A DNA stretch of 64,000 nucleotides from Plesiocystis pacifica SIR-1 (lineage in GTDB: Bacteria > Myxococcota_A > Polyangia > Nannocystales > Nannocystaceae), in NCBI RefSeq assembly GCF_000170895.1, contig NZ_ABCS01000033.1, positions 24,216 to 88,215 of the forward strand. The letters run 5' to 3'. The translations under genes and the position numbers were made by a program. Below, piece after piece: positions 42,682 through 51,795 of this stretch. The stretch's first letter is position 1. Every line of letters starts with the position of its first letter. The notes under the pieces are model-generated. The model did not search any database, was not told the origin of the DNA, and saw only the letters and a list, made by a program, of their open reading frames with translations.

Positions 42682-42773
42682 TGTCACTTTGCTACCCTCC
42701 CGGGGCGAGGGGCTCGCCTCGAAGACGGTCAACCATCGAGCCCACCCAGTTCGCGGACACGATTGAGCGCCCC

Positions 42774-43667
42774 ATGCGCGACGAGAATCAGGACACGATC
42801 GTCCACGTCAAGGTCGACGATACGCAGGGCCCCAAGGCCAAACGCCAAGACGCGTGCCTCGTCGTGATCTATGGGCAGGACCTCGGTCGCAAGTACAACA
42901 TCATCGGCCGCGAGCTGCGGATTGGCCGAGGCACGACCAACGACATCTGCCTGAGCCAGGACGCGGTCTCCCGCGAGCACGCGAACATCATCGTCGACGA
43001 GTTCGGCATCAAGATTCGCGACAACGACTCGACCAACGGGACCTACATCAACGACAACCGCATTCACGAGGCCTATCTGCGCGATGGGGACCTCGTGAAG
43101 GTCGGCCGCTCGATCTTCAAGTTCCTGTCCGGCGACAACATCGAGAGCTCCTATCACGAGGAGATTTTCCGGTTGTCCACGGTCGACGGTCTGACCCAGG
43201 TGTTCAACCGTCGCTACTTCATGGAGACCCTCGAGCGCGAGCTGTCTCGAGCCCGGCGCTACGACCGTCCCCTCGCGCTGCTGATCTTCGACATCGATCA
43301 CTTCAAGCGCTGCAACGACACCTACGGCCACCGCGCCGGTGACTTCGTGCTGCGGCGCATCGCCGAGCTGGTGACCATGCGCGCGCGCAAGGTCGACGTG
43401 GTCTCGCGCTACGGCGGCGAGGAGTTCACGGTCATCCTGCCCGAGATCGACATCCGCGGCGCCTCGGCCTTCGCCGAGAAGATTCGCAAGCTGATCGCCG
43501 ACGAGACCTTCATCTTCGAGGGTCGCAAGATTCCCGTGACCATCTCCATCGGTGTCGCCGAGATCGGGCCCTCGGTCGCCAACGCCGACGACATGATCCA
43601 GACCGCCGACCGGCGCCTCTACGCGGCCAAGACCGGCGGTCGCAACCGCGTGGTCGACAACGGCTGA
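42774..43667 (+). CDS. Diguanylate cyclase with FHA domain
   Basis: A 297-residue cytosolic protein. The FHA domain (about 28-115) has RIGRGTTNDICL, SREHANI and STNGTYIND. The GGDEF domain (about 135-292) has the intact active site YGGEEF, plus an inhibitory I-site RKVD five residues before it, so it should make c-di-GMP with product inhibition. FHA would tie activity to a phosphothreonine partner, presumably one of the Ser/Thr kinases. It sits directly upstream of mutL with 43 bp between. Confidence 0.95.
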   Translation: MRDENQDTIVHVKVDDTQGPKAKRQDACLVVIYGQDLGRKYNIIGRELRIGRGTTNDICLSQDAVSREHANIIVDEFGIKIRDNDSTNGTYINDNRIHEAYLRDGDLVKVGRSIFKFLSGDNIESSYHEEIFRLSTVDGLTQVFNRRYFMETLERELSRARRYDRPLALLIFDIDHFKRCNDTYGHRAGDFVLRRIAELVTMRARKVDVVSRYGGEEFTVILPEIDIRGASAFAEKIRKLIADETFIFEGRKIPVTISIGVAEIGPSVANADDMIQTADRRLYAAKTGGRNRVVDNG

Positions 43668-43710
43668 GCGCCTTCGGGTTCGGGCCGGGTCGACGAGGGA
43701 GCACTCGCTA

Positions 43711-45876
43711 GTGGCAGACGGCGCGGCGGAGTCCTCGACGGACGACGAGCCGCGCATCGCGGTGTTGTCGGCGGCGCTCGCCGATCAGATCGCCGCGGGT
43801 GAGGTCGTCGAGCGCCCGGCGTCGATCGTCAAGGAGCTCGTCGACAACGCCGTCGACGCGGGCGCGCGGCGGGTCGAGGTCGAGCTCACCGGCGGCGGCC
43901 GGGACGGCATCCGCGTCGTCGACGACGGCCGGGGCATCCACGCCGAGGACCTGCCCCTGGCGCTGACCCGCCACGCGACCTCGAAGCTCGACGACCCCGC
44001 GCAGCTCATCGAGATCCGCACCCTGGGCTTTCGCGGCGAGGCCCTGGCGTCCATCGCCGCCGTCGCTCGGGTCGATCTGCGCAGCCGTCGACGGGGCGAG
44101 GGCGTGGGCCATCGGGCGCGCAGCGTGCCCGGGGAGGCGCTGAGCGTCGAGCCCATCGGCATGCCCGAGGGCACCCAGGTCAGCATCGAGGCTCTGTTCG
44201 CCAACGTGCCCGCGCGGCGAAAATTTCTGCGCTCGGAGGCGACGGAGGTCGGCCACTGCGTCGACGCGGTGATCCGCATCGCGCTGGTCCACCCGGGGGT
44301 GCAGTTCAAGCTCCGCCACAACGGGCGCAAGCTGCTCGAGCTCGCGGCCGGAGACCTCGGCGCGCGGGTGTCCTCGCTGCTGACGCGGCGCGGCGGTACG
44401 GGCCCCTACCTGCACGTCGCCGGCGAGCGGCGCGGGGTCGAGGTCGAGGCCTGGCTCGCCCCGCCCGAGGGCGCCTCGCGTCAGCGCAACGCGAGCTTCG
44501 TGGTCGTGCGTCGCCGGGTCGTCCGCGAGCGGACCCTGGCCAAGATGCTGCGCGAGCTCTACGCCGAGCGCCTGCCCGCGCAGCGTCACCCCGTCGCCTG
44601 CTTGTTCGTCGAGCCGCCGCCGGGGACCGTCGACGTCAACGTCCACCCGCAAAAGTCCGAGGTGCGCTTTTCGTCGGCGCAGGACGTGTTCGCGGCGGTC
44701 CGCGAGGTCCTCGACGAGGGCAGCGCGGGCGCGCCGTGGCGCACGGCCGAAGGGGCCGCGATCCCGGACGATGGCGCGTGGCCGGAGCCGGGTCCCGGCG
44801 CGGGCGCGTCCGTGGCCCGCGACGAGGGGTCGAGCTCCGAGGGCGCCCGCGCGGCCCTGGCGGAGTGGTCTCGACGCGGCGGCCTGGGAGCGTCGCCCGA
44901 GCCCCCGCGCGCTCGGGGCGGGTCGGGGGCGGGGAGCAGCCGGGGCGGCTATCGCCTGGGCACGCGGGCGAGCAGCGGCAGCTACGGCGAGTACAAGGCC
45001 ACGCTGCGCACGGACGTGGATCGGCTGCGCATGCGCTACGACCTCGATCGCGGCCGCAAGCTCGGCGCGCCCGAGCGCGGCTCCGAAGCGGGGGCGAGGC
45101 CGTCGAGCAAGCCGCTGCCCGGCCCGGCCCTGCCCATGCCGCTGGCCTTCGACGCGCCCCCCGAGGAGGCCCCGCAGGCGAGCTTGCCGGCTCAGCGCGC
45201 CCCCGAGCGCGAGGAGGCCCCGGTCACGGCGTGGCCCCAGCTGCTCGCCGTGTTGCCCGGCGCCAGCGCTGCGAGCCCGCGCCCCGTCGCGCTGTTCGAG
45301 TTCGAGGGCGCGGTCCTGGCCGTCGACCTGTGCGCGCTGCGGGCCGAGCTCGTGCGCCGCCGGCTGATCGCCGAGCTGGCCGAGGTCCCCGCGGGCGAGC
45401 GCGTCCCGGCCCAGGGCCTGCTCGAGCCGGTGGTCGTCGAGGTCGAGGGCAAGGAGCGGGCGCTGCTGCTCGACGGGCGCGAGCGCTTGGCGGAGGTCGG
45501 CGTCGACCTCGACGACTTTGGCAGCGAGGCCGTGGTCGTGCGCGCCGTGCCGGCGGTGATGCGCTCGCTGCTGAGCCCGGCGAGCGTCGCCAAGTTCCTG
45601 ACCCGGCTGACCCCCTGGCTGCGCCTGCGCATGCGCGAGACCCAGGCGGACACCGGCGCCGCCCATGGTGTCGCCGAGGGCTTCGTCGAGGCCGCGACCG
45701 CGAGCGCGGTCGAAGCCGGCTTCGGCGACGCCGAGCTGGGCGCGCTCGCGGGCCGCCACGCCCGGCGCTGGCTGGCCGAGGCGCTCCGCGAGCACGGCGG
45801 GTCCGTGGACGCGCTGTGCTCCGTGCCTGGGGTGCGGCGGTGGACCGCGAGCGAGCTCGTCGGAGAGCGGCGGTGA
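43711..45876 (+). CDS. mutL: DNA mismatch repair protein MutL
   Basis: A 721-residue MutL from a GTG start. The N-terminal ATPase is complete: QIAAGEVVERPASIVKELV (catalytic Glu), DDGRGI, TRHATSK, GFRGEALASI, and the transducer DVNVHPQKSEVRF. A Pro/Gly/Arg-rich linker (about 340-500) leads to a C-terminal dimerisation domain. The endonuclease motif DQHAxxE is replaced by DLCALRAEL, and the ACKAAL and CPHGRP motifs are not seen, so nicking activity is doubtful. It is the first gene of a tightly packed run with miaA and accA; the stop overlaps the miaA start. Confidence 0.95.
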   Translation: MADGAAESSTDDEPRIAVLSAALADQIAAGEVVERPASIVKELVDNAVDAGARRVEVELTGGGRDGIRVVDDGRGIHAEDLPLALTRHATSKLDDPAQLIEIRTLGFRGEALASIAAVARVDLRSRRRGEGVGHRARSVPGEALSVEPIGMPEGTQVSIEALFANVPARRKFLRSEATEVGHCVDAVIRIALVHPGVQFKLRHNGRKLLELAAGDLGARVSSLLTRRGGTGPYLHVAGERRGVEVEAWLAPPEGASRQRNASFVVVRRRVVRERTLAKMLRELYAERLPAQRHPVACLFVEPPPGTVDVNVHPQKSEVRFSSAQDVFAAVREVLDEGSAGAPWRTAEGAAIPDDGAWPEPGPGAGASVARDEGSSSEGARAALAEWSRRGGLGASPEPPRARGGSGAGSSRGGYRLGTRASSGSYGEYKATLRTDVDRLRMRYDLDRGRKLGAPERGSEAGARPSSKPLPGPALPMPLAFDAPPEEAPQASLPAQRAPEREEAPVTAWPQLLAVLPGASAASPRPVALFEFEGAVLAVDLCALRAELVRRRLIAELAEVPAGERVPAQGLLEPVVVEVEGKERALLLDGRERLAEVGVDLDDFGSEAVVVRAVPAVMRSLLSPASVAKFLTRLTPWLRLRMRETQADTGAAHGVAEGFVEAATASAVEAGFGDAELGALAGRHARRWLAEALREHGGSVDALCSVPGVRRWTASELVGERR

Positions 45877-46856
45877 GCCAAGCGCCGCCGCGCGCGGTGG
45901 CCATCGTCGGGCCGACGGCGGCGGGCAAGAGCAGCCTCGCGCTCGCGGTCGCCGAGCGCTTCGAGCTGCCCCTGGTGTGCTGTGACTCGGTGCAGGTCTA
46001 CCGCGGTCTCGACATTGGATCGGCCAAGCCGAGCGCCGCGGAGCGCCGCCGCGTTCCCCACCACATGCTCGATCTCGTCGACCCCGACGGCGCCTTTTCA
46101 GCGGGTGACTATGGACACGGAGCGCGCTCGGTCCTCGCCGACGGCCCCGCCCTCGTGTGTGGGGGGACGGGTCTGTACCTGCGCGCGATGGGTTGGACGC
46201 ACTCGGGTCGCGCGGATGAAGCAGGGGAAGGCGAGGGCGCGCGCAACCCCGATCACGGTGAACGACGTCGCGCGTTCGAGGCTGCGTGGGAGGCGAGGGA
46301 AGCGAGCGAGACCGGCGCCATCCATCGCGCGCTGGTCGAGCGCGACCCCGAGACGGCCGCGGCCGTTCATCCCCGCAATCGCGTCCGCGCTCTGCGGGCG
46401 CTGTGGCTGTGTGAATTTCACGGTGAAGCCATCAGCGCGGTGCGTCGGCGTGACCCGCCCCGAGCGCTGGTCGAGCTCTTGGTGATCGTCCTCGATCCTG
46501 GCGTCGAGATCGTCGACGCCGCGATCGATCGGCGCTGCGAGGCGATGCTCACCCAGGGCTGGGTGGCCGAGGTGGAGATGCTCCGGGCCCGCGGCTATGA
46601 TGCCGGCTGCAAGGCGATGCGGAGCCTCGGCTACCGCGAGTTGCTCGAGCACCTCGCGGGCAAGACCACGCTCCCCCGCGCGACCGAGGCCATCAAGCGG
46701 GCGACCCGAAAGTACGCCCGGCGCCAGAGAACCTACTTTCGCCACCAGTTCAAAGACCTCCTCCCGATGGAGCAGATCGTCCACATCGACCACCCGGACG
46801 CGTTCCCCATGGCGCGCGTCGAGGCCTTCCTCTCTCGCCCTGGAGCCCCGCGATGA
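45873..46856 (+). CDS. miaA: tRNA dimethylallyltransferase
   Basis: A 327-residue enzyme that prenylates A37 of tRNAs reading U-initial codons. The GTG start at 45873 overlaps the mutL stop (GTGA). P-loop IVGPTAAGKSSLALA, CCDSVQVYRGLDIGSAKPS, PHHMLDLVDP, and GGTGLYLRA are diagnostic, and KYARRQRTYFRHQF near the end contacts tRNA. A stretch after GGTGLYLRAMGW (HSGRADEAGEGEGARNPDHG) is loop-like and less conserved. The mutL-miaA adjacency is widely conserved in bacteria. Confidence 0.96.
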   Translation: MSQAPPRAVAIVGPTAAGKSSLALAVAERFELPLVCCDSVQVYRGLDIGSAKPSAAERRRVPHHMLDLVDPDGAFSAGDYGHGARSVLADGPALVCGGTGLYLRAMGWTHSGRADEAGEGEGARNPDHGERRRAFEAAWEAREASETGAIHRALVERDPETAAAVHPRNRVRALRALWLCEFHGEAISAVRRRDPPRALVELLVIVLDPGVEIVDAAIDRRCEAMLTQGWVAEVEMLRARGYDAGCKAMRSLGYRELLEHLAGKTTLPRATEAIKRATRKYARRQRTYFRHQFKDLLPMEQIVHIDHPDAFPMARVEAFLSRPGAPR

Positions 46857-47836
46857 ACGAGACTCGAGTCCTGGACTTCGAGCGACCCATCGTCGAGCTC
46901 GAGGGCAAGATCCGCGAGCTCAAGGGCTTGCTCGCGGGCGGCAGCGAGGACATGGCCAAGGAGATTGCGCGCCTCGAGGCCAAGGCCTCGGAGCTCCAGC
47001 GCGAGCACTACGCCCAGCTGTCCCCCTGGGAGCAGCTGCAGCTCGCCAAGCACCCCGACCGCCCCTACACCCTCGACTACATCGGCGAGATGACCACGGA
47101 CTTCGTGGAGCTCCGCGGCGACCGGGCCTACCGCGACGACCCGGCCATCGTCGGCGGGCTGTGCCGCCTGCGCGGGCGTCGGGTGCTGATCATGGGCCAC
47201 CAAAAGGGGCGGAACACCAAAGAGAACGTGTTCCGCAACTTCGGCATGGCGCGGCCCGAGGGCTACCGCAAGGCCCAGCGCCTGATGAAGCTGGCCGAGC
47301 AGTTCGGCCTCCCGGTCCTCTGCCTGATCGACACCGCCGGCGCCTACCCGGGCATCGGCGCCGAGGAGCGCGGGCAGGCCGAGGCCATCGCCGCGAGCCT
47401 CGAGCTCATGGCCGCCCTGAAGGTCCCGACGATCTCCGTGGTCATCGGCGAGGGCGGCTCCGGCGGGGCCCTGGCCATCGGCGTGACCAACCGGATCCTC
47501 ATGCTCGAGCACTCGGTCTACTCGGTCATCTCGCCCCGGGGCTGCGCGTCGATCCTGTGGAAGAACGCCGAGGCCGAGCAGACCGCCGCCGAGCAGCTGC
47601 GCATGACCGCCGAAGACCTGCTCAACCTCGGCGTCTGCGACGGCATCGTGCGCGAGGCCATCGGCGGGGCGCACCGCGGGCTGACGGTGACCGCCGCCGC
47701 CCTCGAGCAGGCGCTCAGCGACCACCTCGACCAGCTGGCGAAGCTGTCCACCGAGGAGCTCGTCGCCGACCGCTACGCCAAGTTCCGCGCCATCGGGCAC
47801 ATCGAGCAGGCCGCCGCCGAAGCCAGCGAAGGCTAG
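46853..47836 (+). CDS. accA: Acetyl-CoA carboxylase carboxyltransferase subunit alpha
   Basis: A 327-residue subunit transferring carboxyl from carboxybiotin to acetyl-CoA in fatty acid synthesis. The N-terminal helix FERPIVELEGKIRELKGLL, HPDRPYTLDYI, GDRAYRDDPAIVGG, HQKGRNTKENVFRNFGM, and IDTAGAYPGIGAEERGQ are family-specific, as are the glycines of GEGGSGGALAIG. The ATG overlaps the miaA stop (ATGA). It should pair with accD, which is not in the window. Confidence 0.97.
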   Translation: MNETRVLDFERPIVELEGKIRELKGLLAGGSEDMAKEIARLEAKASELQREHYAQLSPWEQLQLAKHPDRPYTLDYIGEMTTDFVELRGDRAYRDDPAIVGGLCRLRGRRVLIMGHQKGRNTKENVFRNFGMARPEGYRKAQRLMKLAEQFGLPVLCLIDTAGAYPGIGAEERGQAEAIAASLELMAALKVPTISVVIGEGGSGGALAIGVTNRILMLEHSVYSVISPRGCASILWKNAEAEQTAAEQLRMTAEDLLNLGVCDGIVREAIGGAHRGLTVTAAALEQALSDHLDQLAKLSTEELVADRYAKFRAIGHIEQAAAEASEG

Positions 47837-47857
47837 CCAGGATAGGAGCCAAGGCCG

Positions 47858-50170
47858 TTGACGGGCGCGCTCTTCGACCACTTCCTGCTGCTCGCGGCCA
47901 TCGTCTGCGCGGTCAGCCTGGTCAAGCAGCTGCGCGAGGGCTCCGGCATCGACCGGGGCTACACCGTGCTCGTGGGCGCTCAGCTCGTCGCGGCCGTGCT
48001 GGCCGTGGACGCCAACCGCTTCTTTGGGGTCATCGCCCTGAGCGCGGTGGTCCTGACCGTGATCCTCCCGGCAGCCCTCGAGCCCCTGGCGCGCCAGGCC
48101 TTCGCCCGCGGCCGGCTCAGCTGGGTCGAGTACCTGTCGCGGGCGCGGGCGCTGCTCATGCCGGGCTCGGGCCTCGACCGGCAGCTGCCGATCATCGCCG
48201 GCCTGGGCATCCTCGGGCGCGAGGGCGTCGACGCGGCGCTGCGCCACTATCGCCAGCTCGCCGACGCGTCCGAGGACAGCAGCGAGCTGGCGCTGATCCA
48301 CGAGCAGATCATCTCGATGTTCTTCCACGGCGAGCGCTGGGCCGAGGGCATCGCCCACTACGAGCGCCGCTTCCAGCCCGGCTACGCGGCCCTGCGCCCG
48401 AACCTGGCCCTGGGCCTGCTCCGGGCCTACGGCGAGGCGAGGCACCTCGAGCGCGCGGCCCAGCTGCTGCGCGCGCTGGAGGACGGGCCCGTGGGGTCGC
48501 AGGCGCGGGCGGTGGAGATCCTCGGCCAGGCGCGGCTGACCTTCCTGGCCTACGCGGGCGCGGTCGGCCCCGTGGAGGAGCTCGTCCGCGAGCGCCGCTT
48601 CGCCGACCTGGGCCTGAGCGAGGCGACGGCGGCGCTGTTCAAGGGCATCGCGCTGCAGCACGCCGGGGCGACCGACGAGGCCGACGCGACCCTGGCCGAG
48701 GTCGAGGCCCTCGCCGGGCCCAAGGACCAGCGCGTGCGGGTGGCGGCCGAGGGCCTGCGCGAGCTGCTGCGGGACGCTCAGCCGGCGGACCGTGGCGCGC
48801 TCGAGCCCGAGCTGCGCAGCTACGTCGAGATCGTCGCCGAGCGTCTGCGGGCGTTGTCTTCGGCCCGGGCGCTGGTCCAAAAGCGCGGCAGCATGCGCGT
48901 CAGCTACGGCCTGATCGTGGGGCTGAGCGCGGTCTACGGCGTGGGCCTGCTCGCGGGCGGCGGGGGCATGGGTCTGCTCGAGCTCGGGGCGCTGAGCGAA
49001 GACCTGTGGCGCCTCGCGGCCGTGGGCGAGGTCGGGGCAGGGGCGCAGGCCTGGGCCGGCGGGTGGCCGCGGGTGTTCACCTCGGTGTGGATCCACGTCG
49101 ACCTGGTCGCCCTGTTGTTCAACATCTACGCCCTGTGGCTCGCGGGCCAGGTCGTCGAGCGCTTGCTCGGCCCGGCGCGGACGCTGATCGTCAGCCTGGG
49201 CAGCGCCGTGTTCGGCACGGCCATGAGCTTGCTGGTGCTCCCGGCGATGTGGTCCGCCGGAGACGCCGCGGCCTCGCTGGCCACGGTCGGGGCGACGGGC
49301 GCCAACCTCATGGCCGTGGGCGCCATCGTCTCGGCGCTGTGCCTGCTGTGGCCGCGCCGCACCCCGGCCATCCCCACCCGCGCGCGCCGGAGCATGGCGG
49401 TGACCCTCTCGCTCCTGCTCGTCGCCAGCGTGCTCATCGACTGGCCGATGCTCGGGACCTTCGGCGTGTCTCCCGTGGCGCTGCTCGGCGCGGCGCTGTT
49501 CTCCGTGGTGTTCACGGTCAGCCTGCCGACCACGCTCCCGACGATCGCCGACAAAGTGCTCGTGGGTGTGGGCGCCGCCTTGCTGCTCGCCAACCTCGGG
49601 GCCTTCGCGCTGGCCTGGGGCGAGCGCCCGGAGGACACCCTGGTCGCCCACCGGGCCCAGGTGTGCACCGTCGAGGGGGTCGAGCTGCGCGTGCCCATGG
49701 ACTTCGTGCTCATGGCGGTCGAGCGCGACGTGCCCTTCGACGTGCCCCTGGTCGGCGGGCTGGTCGACGGCCTCGAGCTGCGCACGGGCTCGCTGGTCCA
49801 GATCGCGGTGCTGCCGATGGACGCGGACGCCGAGCTCCGCGAGGGGCGGCCGGCGCTGTTCGACACCATGGACGGCCTCGAGCGCGAGCTGTCCGTGACC
49901 GCTGCTGGCCCCGTGCCCGACGCGCTGGTCCCCTTCACCGAGGCGGGCGAGGGCGAGGGCCGCTCCTTCGAGCTGTGGCGCAACGGCGAGCGCGTGGCCC
50001 GGGTCATCGAGTGGCCCCTAGCGCGCCCCGAGGGTCCCCCCGTGGTCGTGGCGCTCATCGCGGCGCCTGGGACCAACTTGAACCATGCCGCCGAGCTCTA
50101 CGCGGCGATCCTCGACGACGCCGCTGTCAGCTCCTCTCCCGAGGCGCGTTCGAGCTGTCGGGTCGAGTAA
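47858..50170 (+). CDS. TPR-like membrane protein with rhomboid-like (inactive) domain
   Basis: A 770-residue protein from TTG 47858, with AGGAG 9 bp upstream. Two or three N-terminal hydrophobic helices are followed by a helical repeat region (about 95-335). A rhomboid-type membrane domain lies at about 345-570: WPRVFTSVWIHVDLVALLFN and LWLAGQVVERLLGPARTL match rhomboid helices. The catalytic motif GASG reads GATG, the second loop His of HxxxxH is Ala, and the late catalytic His region reads SPVALLGA. It is probably a pseudoprotease. A soluble C-terminal domain of about 190 residues is unidentified. Confidence 0.8.
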   Translation: MTGALFDHFLLLAAIVCAVSLVKQLREGSGIDRGYTVLVGAQLVAAVLAVDANRFFGVIALSAVVLTVILPAALEPLARQAFARGRLSWVEYLSRARALLMPGSGLDRQLPIIAGLGILGREGVDAALRHYRQLADASEDSSELALIHEQIISMFFHGERWAEGIAHYERRFQPGYAALRPNLALGLLRAYGEARHLERAAQLLRALEDGPVGSQARAVEILGQARLTFLAYAGAVGPVEELVRERRFADLGLSEATAALFKGIALQHAGATDEADATLAEVEALAGPKDQRVRVAAEGLRELLRDAQPADRGALEPELRSYVEIVAERLRALSSARALVQKRGSMRVSYGLIVGLSAVYGVGLLAGGGGMGLLELGALSEDLWRLAAVGEVGAGAQAWAGGWPRVFTSVWIHVDLVALLFNIYALWLAGQVVERLLGPARTLIVSLGSAVFGTAMSLLVLPAMWSAGDAAASLATVGATGANLMAVGAIVSALCLLWPRRTPAIPTRARRSMAVTLSLLLVASVLIDWPMLGTFGVSPVALLGAALFSVVFTVSLPTTLPTIADKVLVGVGAALLLANLGAFALAWGERPEDTLVAHRAQVCTVEGVELRVPMDFVLMAVERDVPFDVPLVGGLVDGLELRTGSLVQIAVLPMDADAELREGRPALFDTMDGLERELSVTAAGPVPDALVPFTEAGEGEGRSFELWRNGERVARVIEWPLARPEGPPVVVALIAAPGTNLNHAAELYAAILDDAAVSSSPEARSSCRVE

Positions 50171-50201
50171 CCGGTACAGTGATCGGGCAGGCCCTTCGAC
50201 C

Positions 50202-51416
50202 ATGACCCGCGACCGCGACTCCATCCCGCTGGGGCTCTGGCTCGGCTTCCTCGCCGCGGCCATCCTCGCGCACGCGGCCATGGTCGCGCCGGGCAGCGCC
50301 GCGCTCGCGCGCTCGCTCGAGGGGCGCGGCGCGGGGCAGGGCTTCGGCGTCGGCCTGGGCAGCGGGGAGGTCCTCGACTTCGACATGGTCGAGCCCGTCG
50401 AGTTGGAGCCCGAGTCCGCCCTCGAGGACGCCCTCGAGCTGGTCCAGCAGCACCGCGCCAACCATGAGCGGCCCGACGACACGGCCCGCATCGCCGAGGT
50501 CGACGCTTCGGTCAGCGAGGAGTCCCAGGCGCCCCTGGGCGAGGACGGGCGCGGAGGTACGCCGTCGTCCGGGTCCGGGTCGGAGGGCGGCTCGGCCAGC
50601 AGCGCGACTTCGGCGGCCCAGCCTACCAGCGAGTCGGCCCGCCAAGCGTCCGACCCGTCCCCGAGCGCGAGCCCGGCCGCAGCCCAGCCGACCCCGAGCG
50701 CGCAGCCCGTGAGCGAGGCGGAGCCCGAGCCCTCTGGCGTCGAGCTCGAAGCCGCCGAGGGCGTGGGGGAGGTCCGCGCGGGGGCCCAGGGGGACGCAGC
50801 CGCAGCCGACGTCGTGGCCGAGGCGAACGCTGCCGCGCCGCCGCCGAGCCCGTCGAACCCCGCTGTTCCGGGGGCGGGGGCGAGCGCGAGCGCCCAGCCA
50901 GCCCAAGCCACCCCGGCCGCGACCGTCCTCGCAGGCTCGCCAGGGGTGCTCCACGAGGCCTTCGGCACCCCCGGCAGCCCCAGCCGCGTCGACGGCGTGG
51001 ACCAGGGCACGGAGAACCTCCTCGACAGCAAGCAGCACCGCTTCGCGTCCTTCTTCAACCGCCTGCGCGCCGCGGTCAGCGAGCAGTGGCGCCCCGAGAA
51101 GGTCCACGACGAGGTCGACCCCAAGCGCACCAAGTTCGGCGACGCGACCCGCACGACCATCGTCCGCGTGGTCCTCGACGCCCGCGGCGGGCTGGTCTCG
51201 GCCAAGGTCGAGGACAGCTGCGGCGCGGCTCACCTCGACGCCGAGGCCGTGCGCGCCCTCGAGGCCGCCGCGCCCTTTCCCAACCCGCCCCGCGGCCTCG
51301 CGGTGGGCAAGCACATCGTGTTTCACTTCGGCTTCACCCTCGAGTTCGACGGGGGCCACCGCGTGTTCCGCTACCGCAAGCGTCGGGCGGGCGCGCAGAC
51401 CTCGACGACCCTCTGA
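50202..51416 (+). CDS. TonB-like energy-transducer protein
   Basis: A 404-residue protein: ATG 50202, one N-terminal transmembrane helix (LWLGFLAAAILAHAAMVA), an acidic then Ser/Pro/Ala-rich spacer of about 200 residues, and a C-terminal TonB-type domain (about 290-390). The C-terminal domain contains FFNRLRAAVSEQWRP, TTIVRVVLDARGGLVSAKVE and HLDAEAVRALEAAAPFPNPP, the usual TonB C-terminal pattern. It would span the periplasm and couple inner-membrane energy to an outer-membrane partner. No exbB or exbD is adjacent, so its motor is elsewhere. Confidence 0.87.
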   Translation: MTRDRDSIPLGLWLGFLAAAILAHAAMVAPGSAALARSLEGRGAGQGFGVGLGSGEVLDFDMVEPVELEPESALEDALELVQQHRANHERPDDTARIAEVDASVSEESQAPLGEDGRGGTPSSGSGSEGGSASSATSAAQPTSESARQASDPSPSASPAAAQPTPSAQPVSEAEPEPSGVELEAAEGVGEVRAGAQGDAAAADVVAEANAAAPPPSPSNPAVPGAGASASAQPAQATPAATVLAGSPGVLHEAFGTPGSPSRVDGVDQGTENLLDSKQHRFASFFNRLRAAVSEQWRPEKVHDEVDPKRTKFGDATRTTIVRVVLDARGGLVSAKVEDSCGAAHLDAEAVRALEAAAPFPNPPRGLAVGKHIVFHFGFTLEFDGGHRVFRYRKRRAGAQTSTTL

Positions 51417-51468
51417 GCGCTCCGACCCCGACTGACCCCCCGACCCCGACCCGTCTCAAACCCCGCCC

Positions 51469-51774
51469 ATGTCCGCTCCCGACAACCTGATCCTCTCCTC
51501 CGAAGCCGTCCAGGCCGGGCTCGCCGAGCTCGACGGCTGGACCCTCGTCGACGACGGCGGCACGCGCCTGCGCAAGGCCTTCACCTTCGCCGACTTCCCC
51601 GAGGCCATGGCCTTCATGACCCGGGTGGCGTTCAGCGCCGAGCGCCTCAACCACCACCCCAACTGGTCCAACGTCTACAACCGCGTGGGCGTGGAGATCT
51701 GGGCCCACGACCTGGGCGGTGTGTCCAAGCTGTGCCTGGAGCTCGCCCGCGACATGGACGCCGCGGCGTCCTGA
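51469..51774 (+). CDS. Pterin-4a-carbinolamine dehydratase
   Basis: A 101-residue enzyme that dehydrates 4a-hydroxytetrahydropterin. The family core is plain: ELDGWTLVDDGG, RLRKAFTFADFPEAMAFM, and the active-site RLNHHPNWSNVYNRVGV. The two His of HHPNW are catalytic. No aromatic hydroxylase gene is nearby, so its partner is unknown. It converges on the GGDEF-EAL gene with 21 bp between. Confidence 0.95.
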   Translation: MSAPDNLILSSEAVQAGLAELDGWTLVDDGGTRLRKAFTFADFPEAMAFMTRVAFSAERLNHHPNWSNVYNRVGVEIWAHDLGGVSKLCLELARDMDAAAS

Positions 51775-51795
51775 CCCCCTCGATCGAGCAGCCGG

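Larger units (their letters stand above)
42138..42773. other. Long intergenic region between divergent genes
   Basis: 636 bp with no reading frame I find convincing in any of six frames. It contains two 11-bp tandem repeats and two hairpins (listed separately) and must hold the promoters of both the penicillin-binding protein and the diguanylate cyclase. Confidence 0.6.

Noticed and set aside
42600..42700. GEMM-type c-di-GMP riboswitch before the diguanylate cyclase gene
   Set aside because: Hairpins and a GCAA loop are present, but the conserved GEMM core sequence could not be matched.
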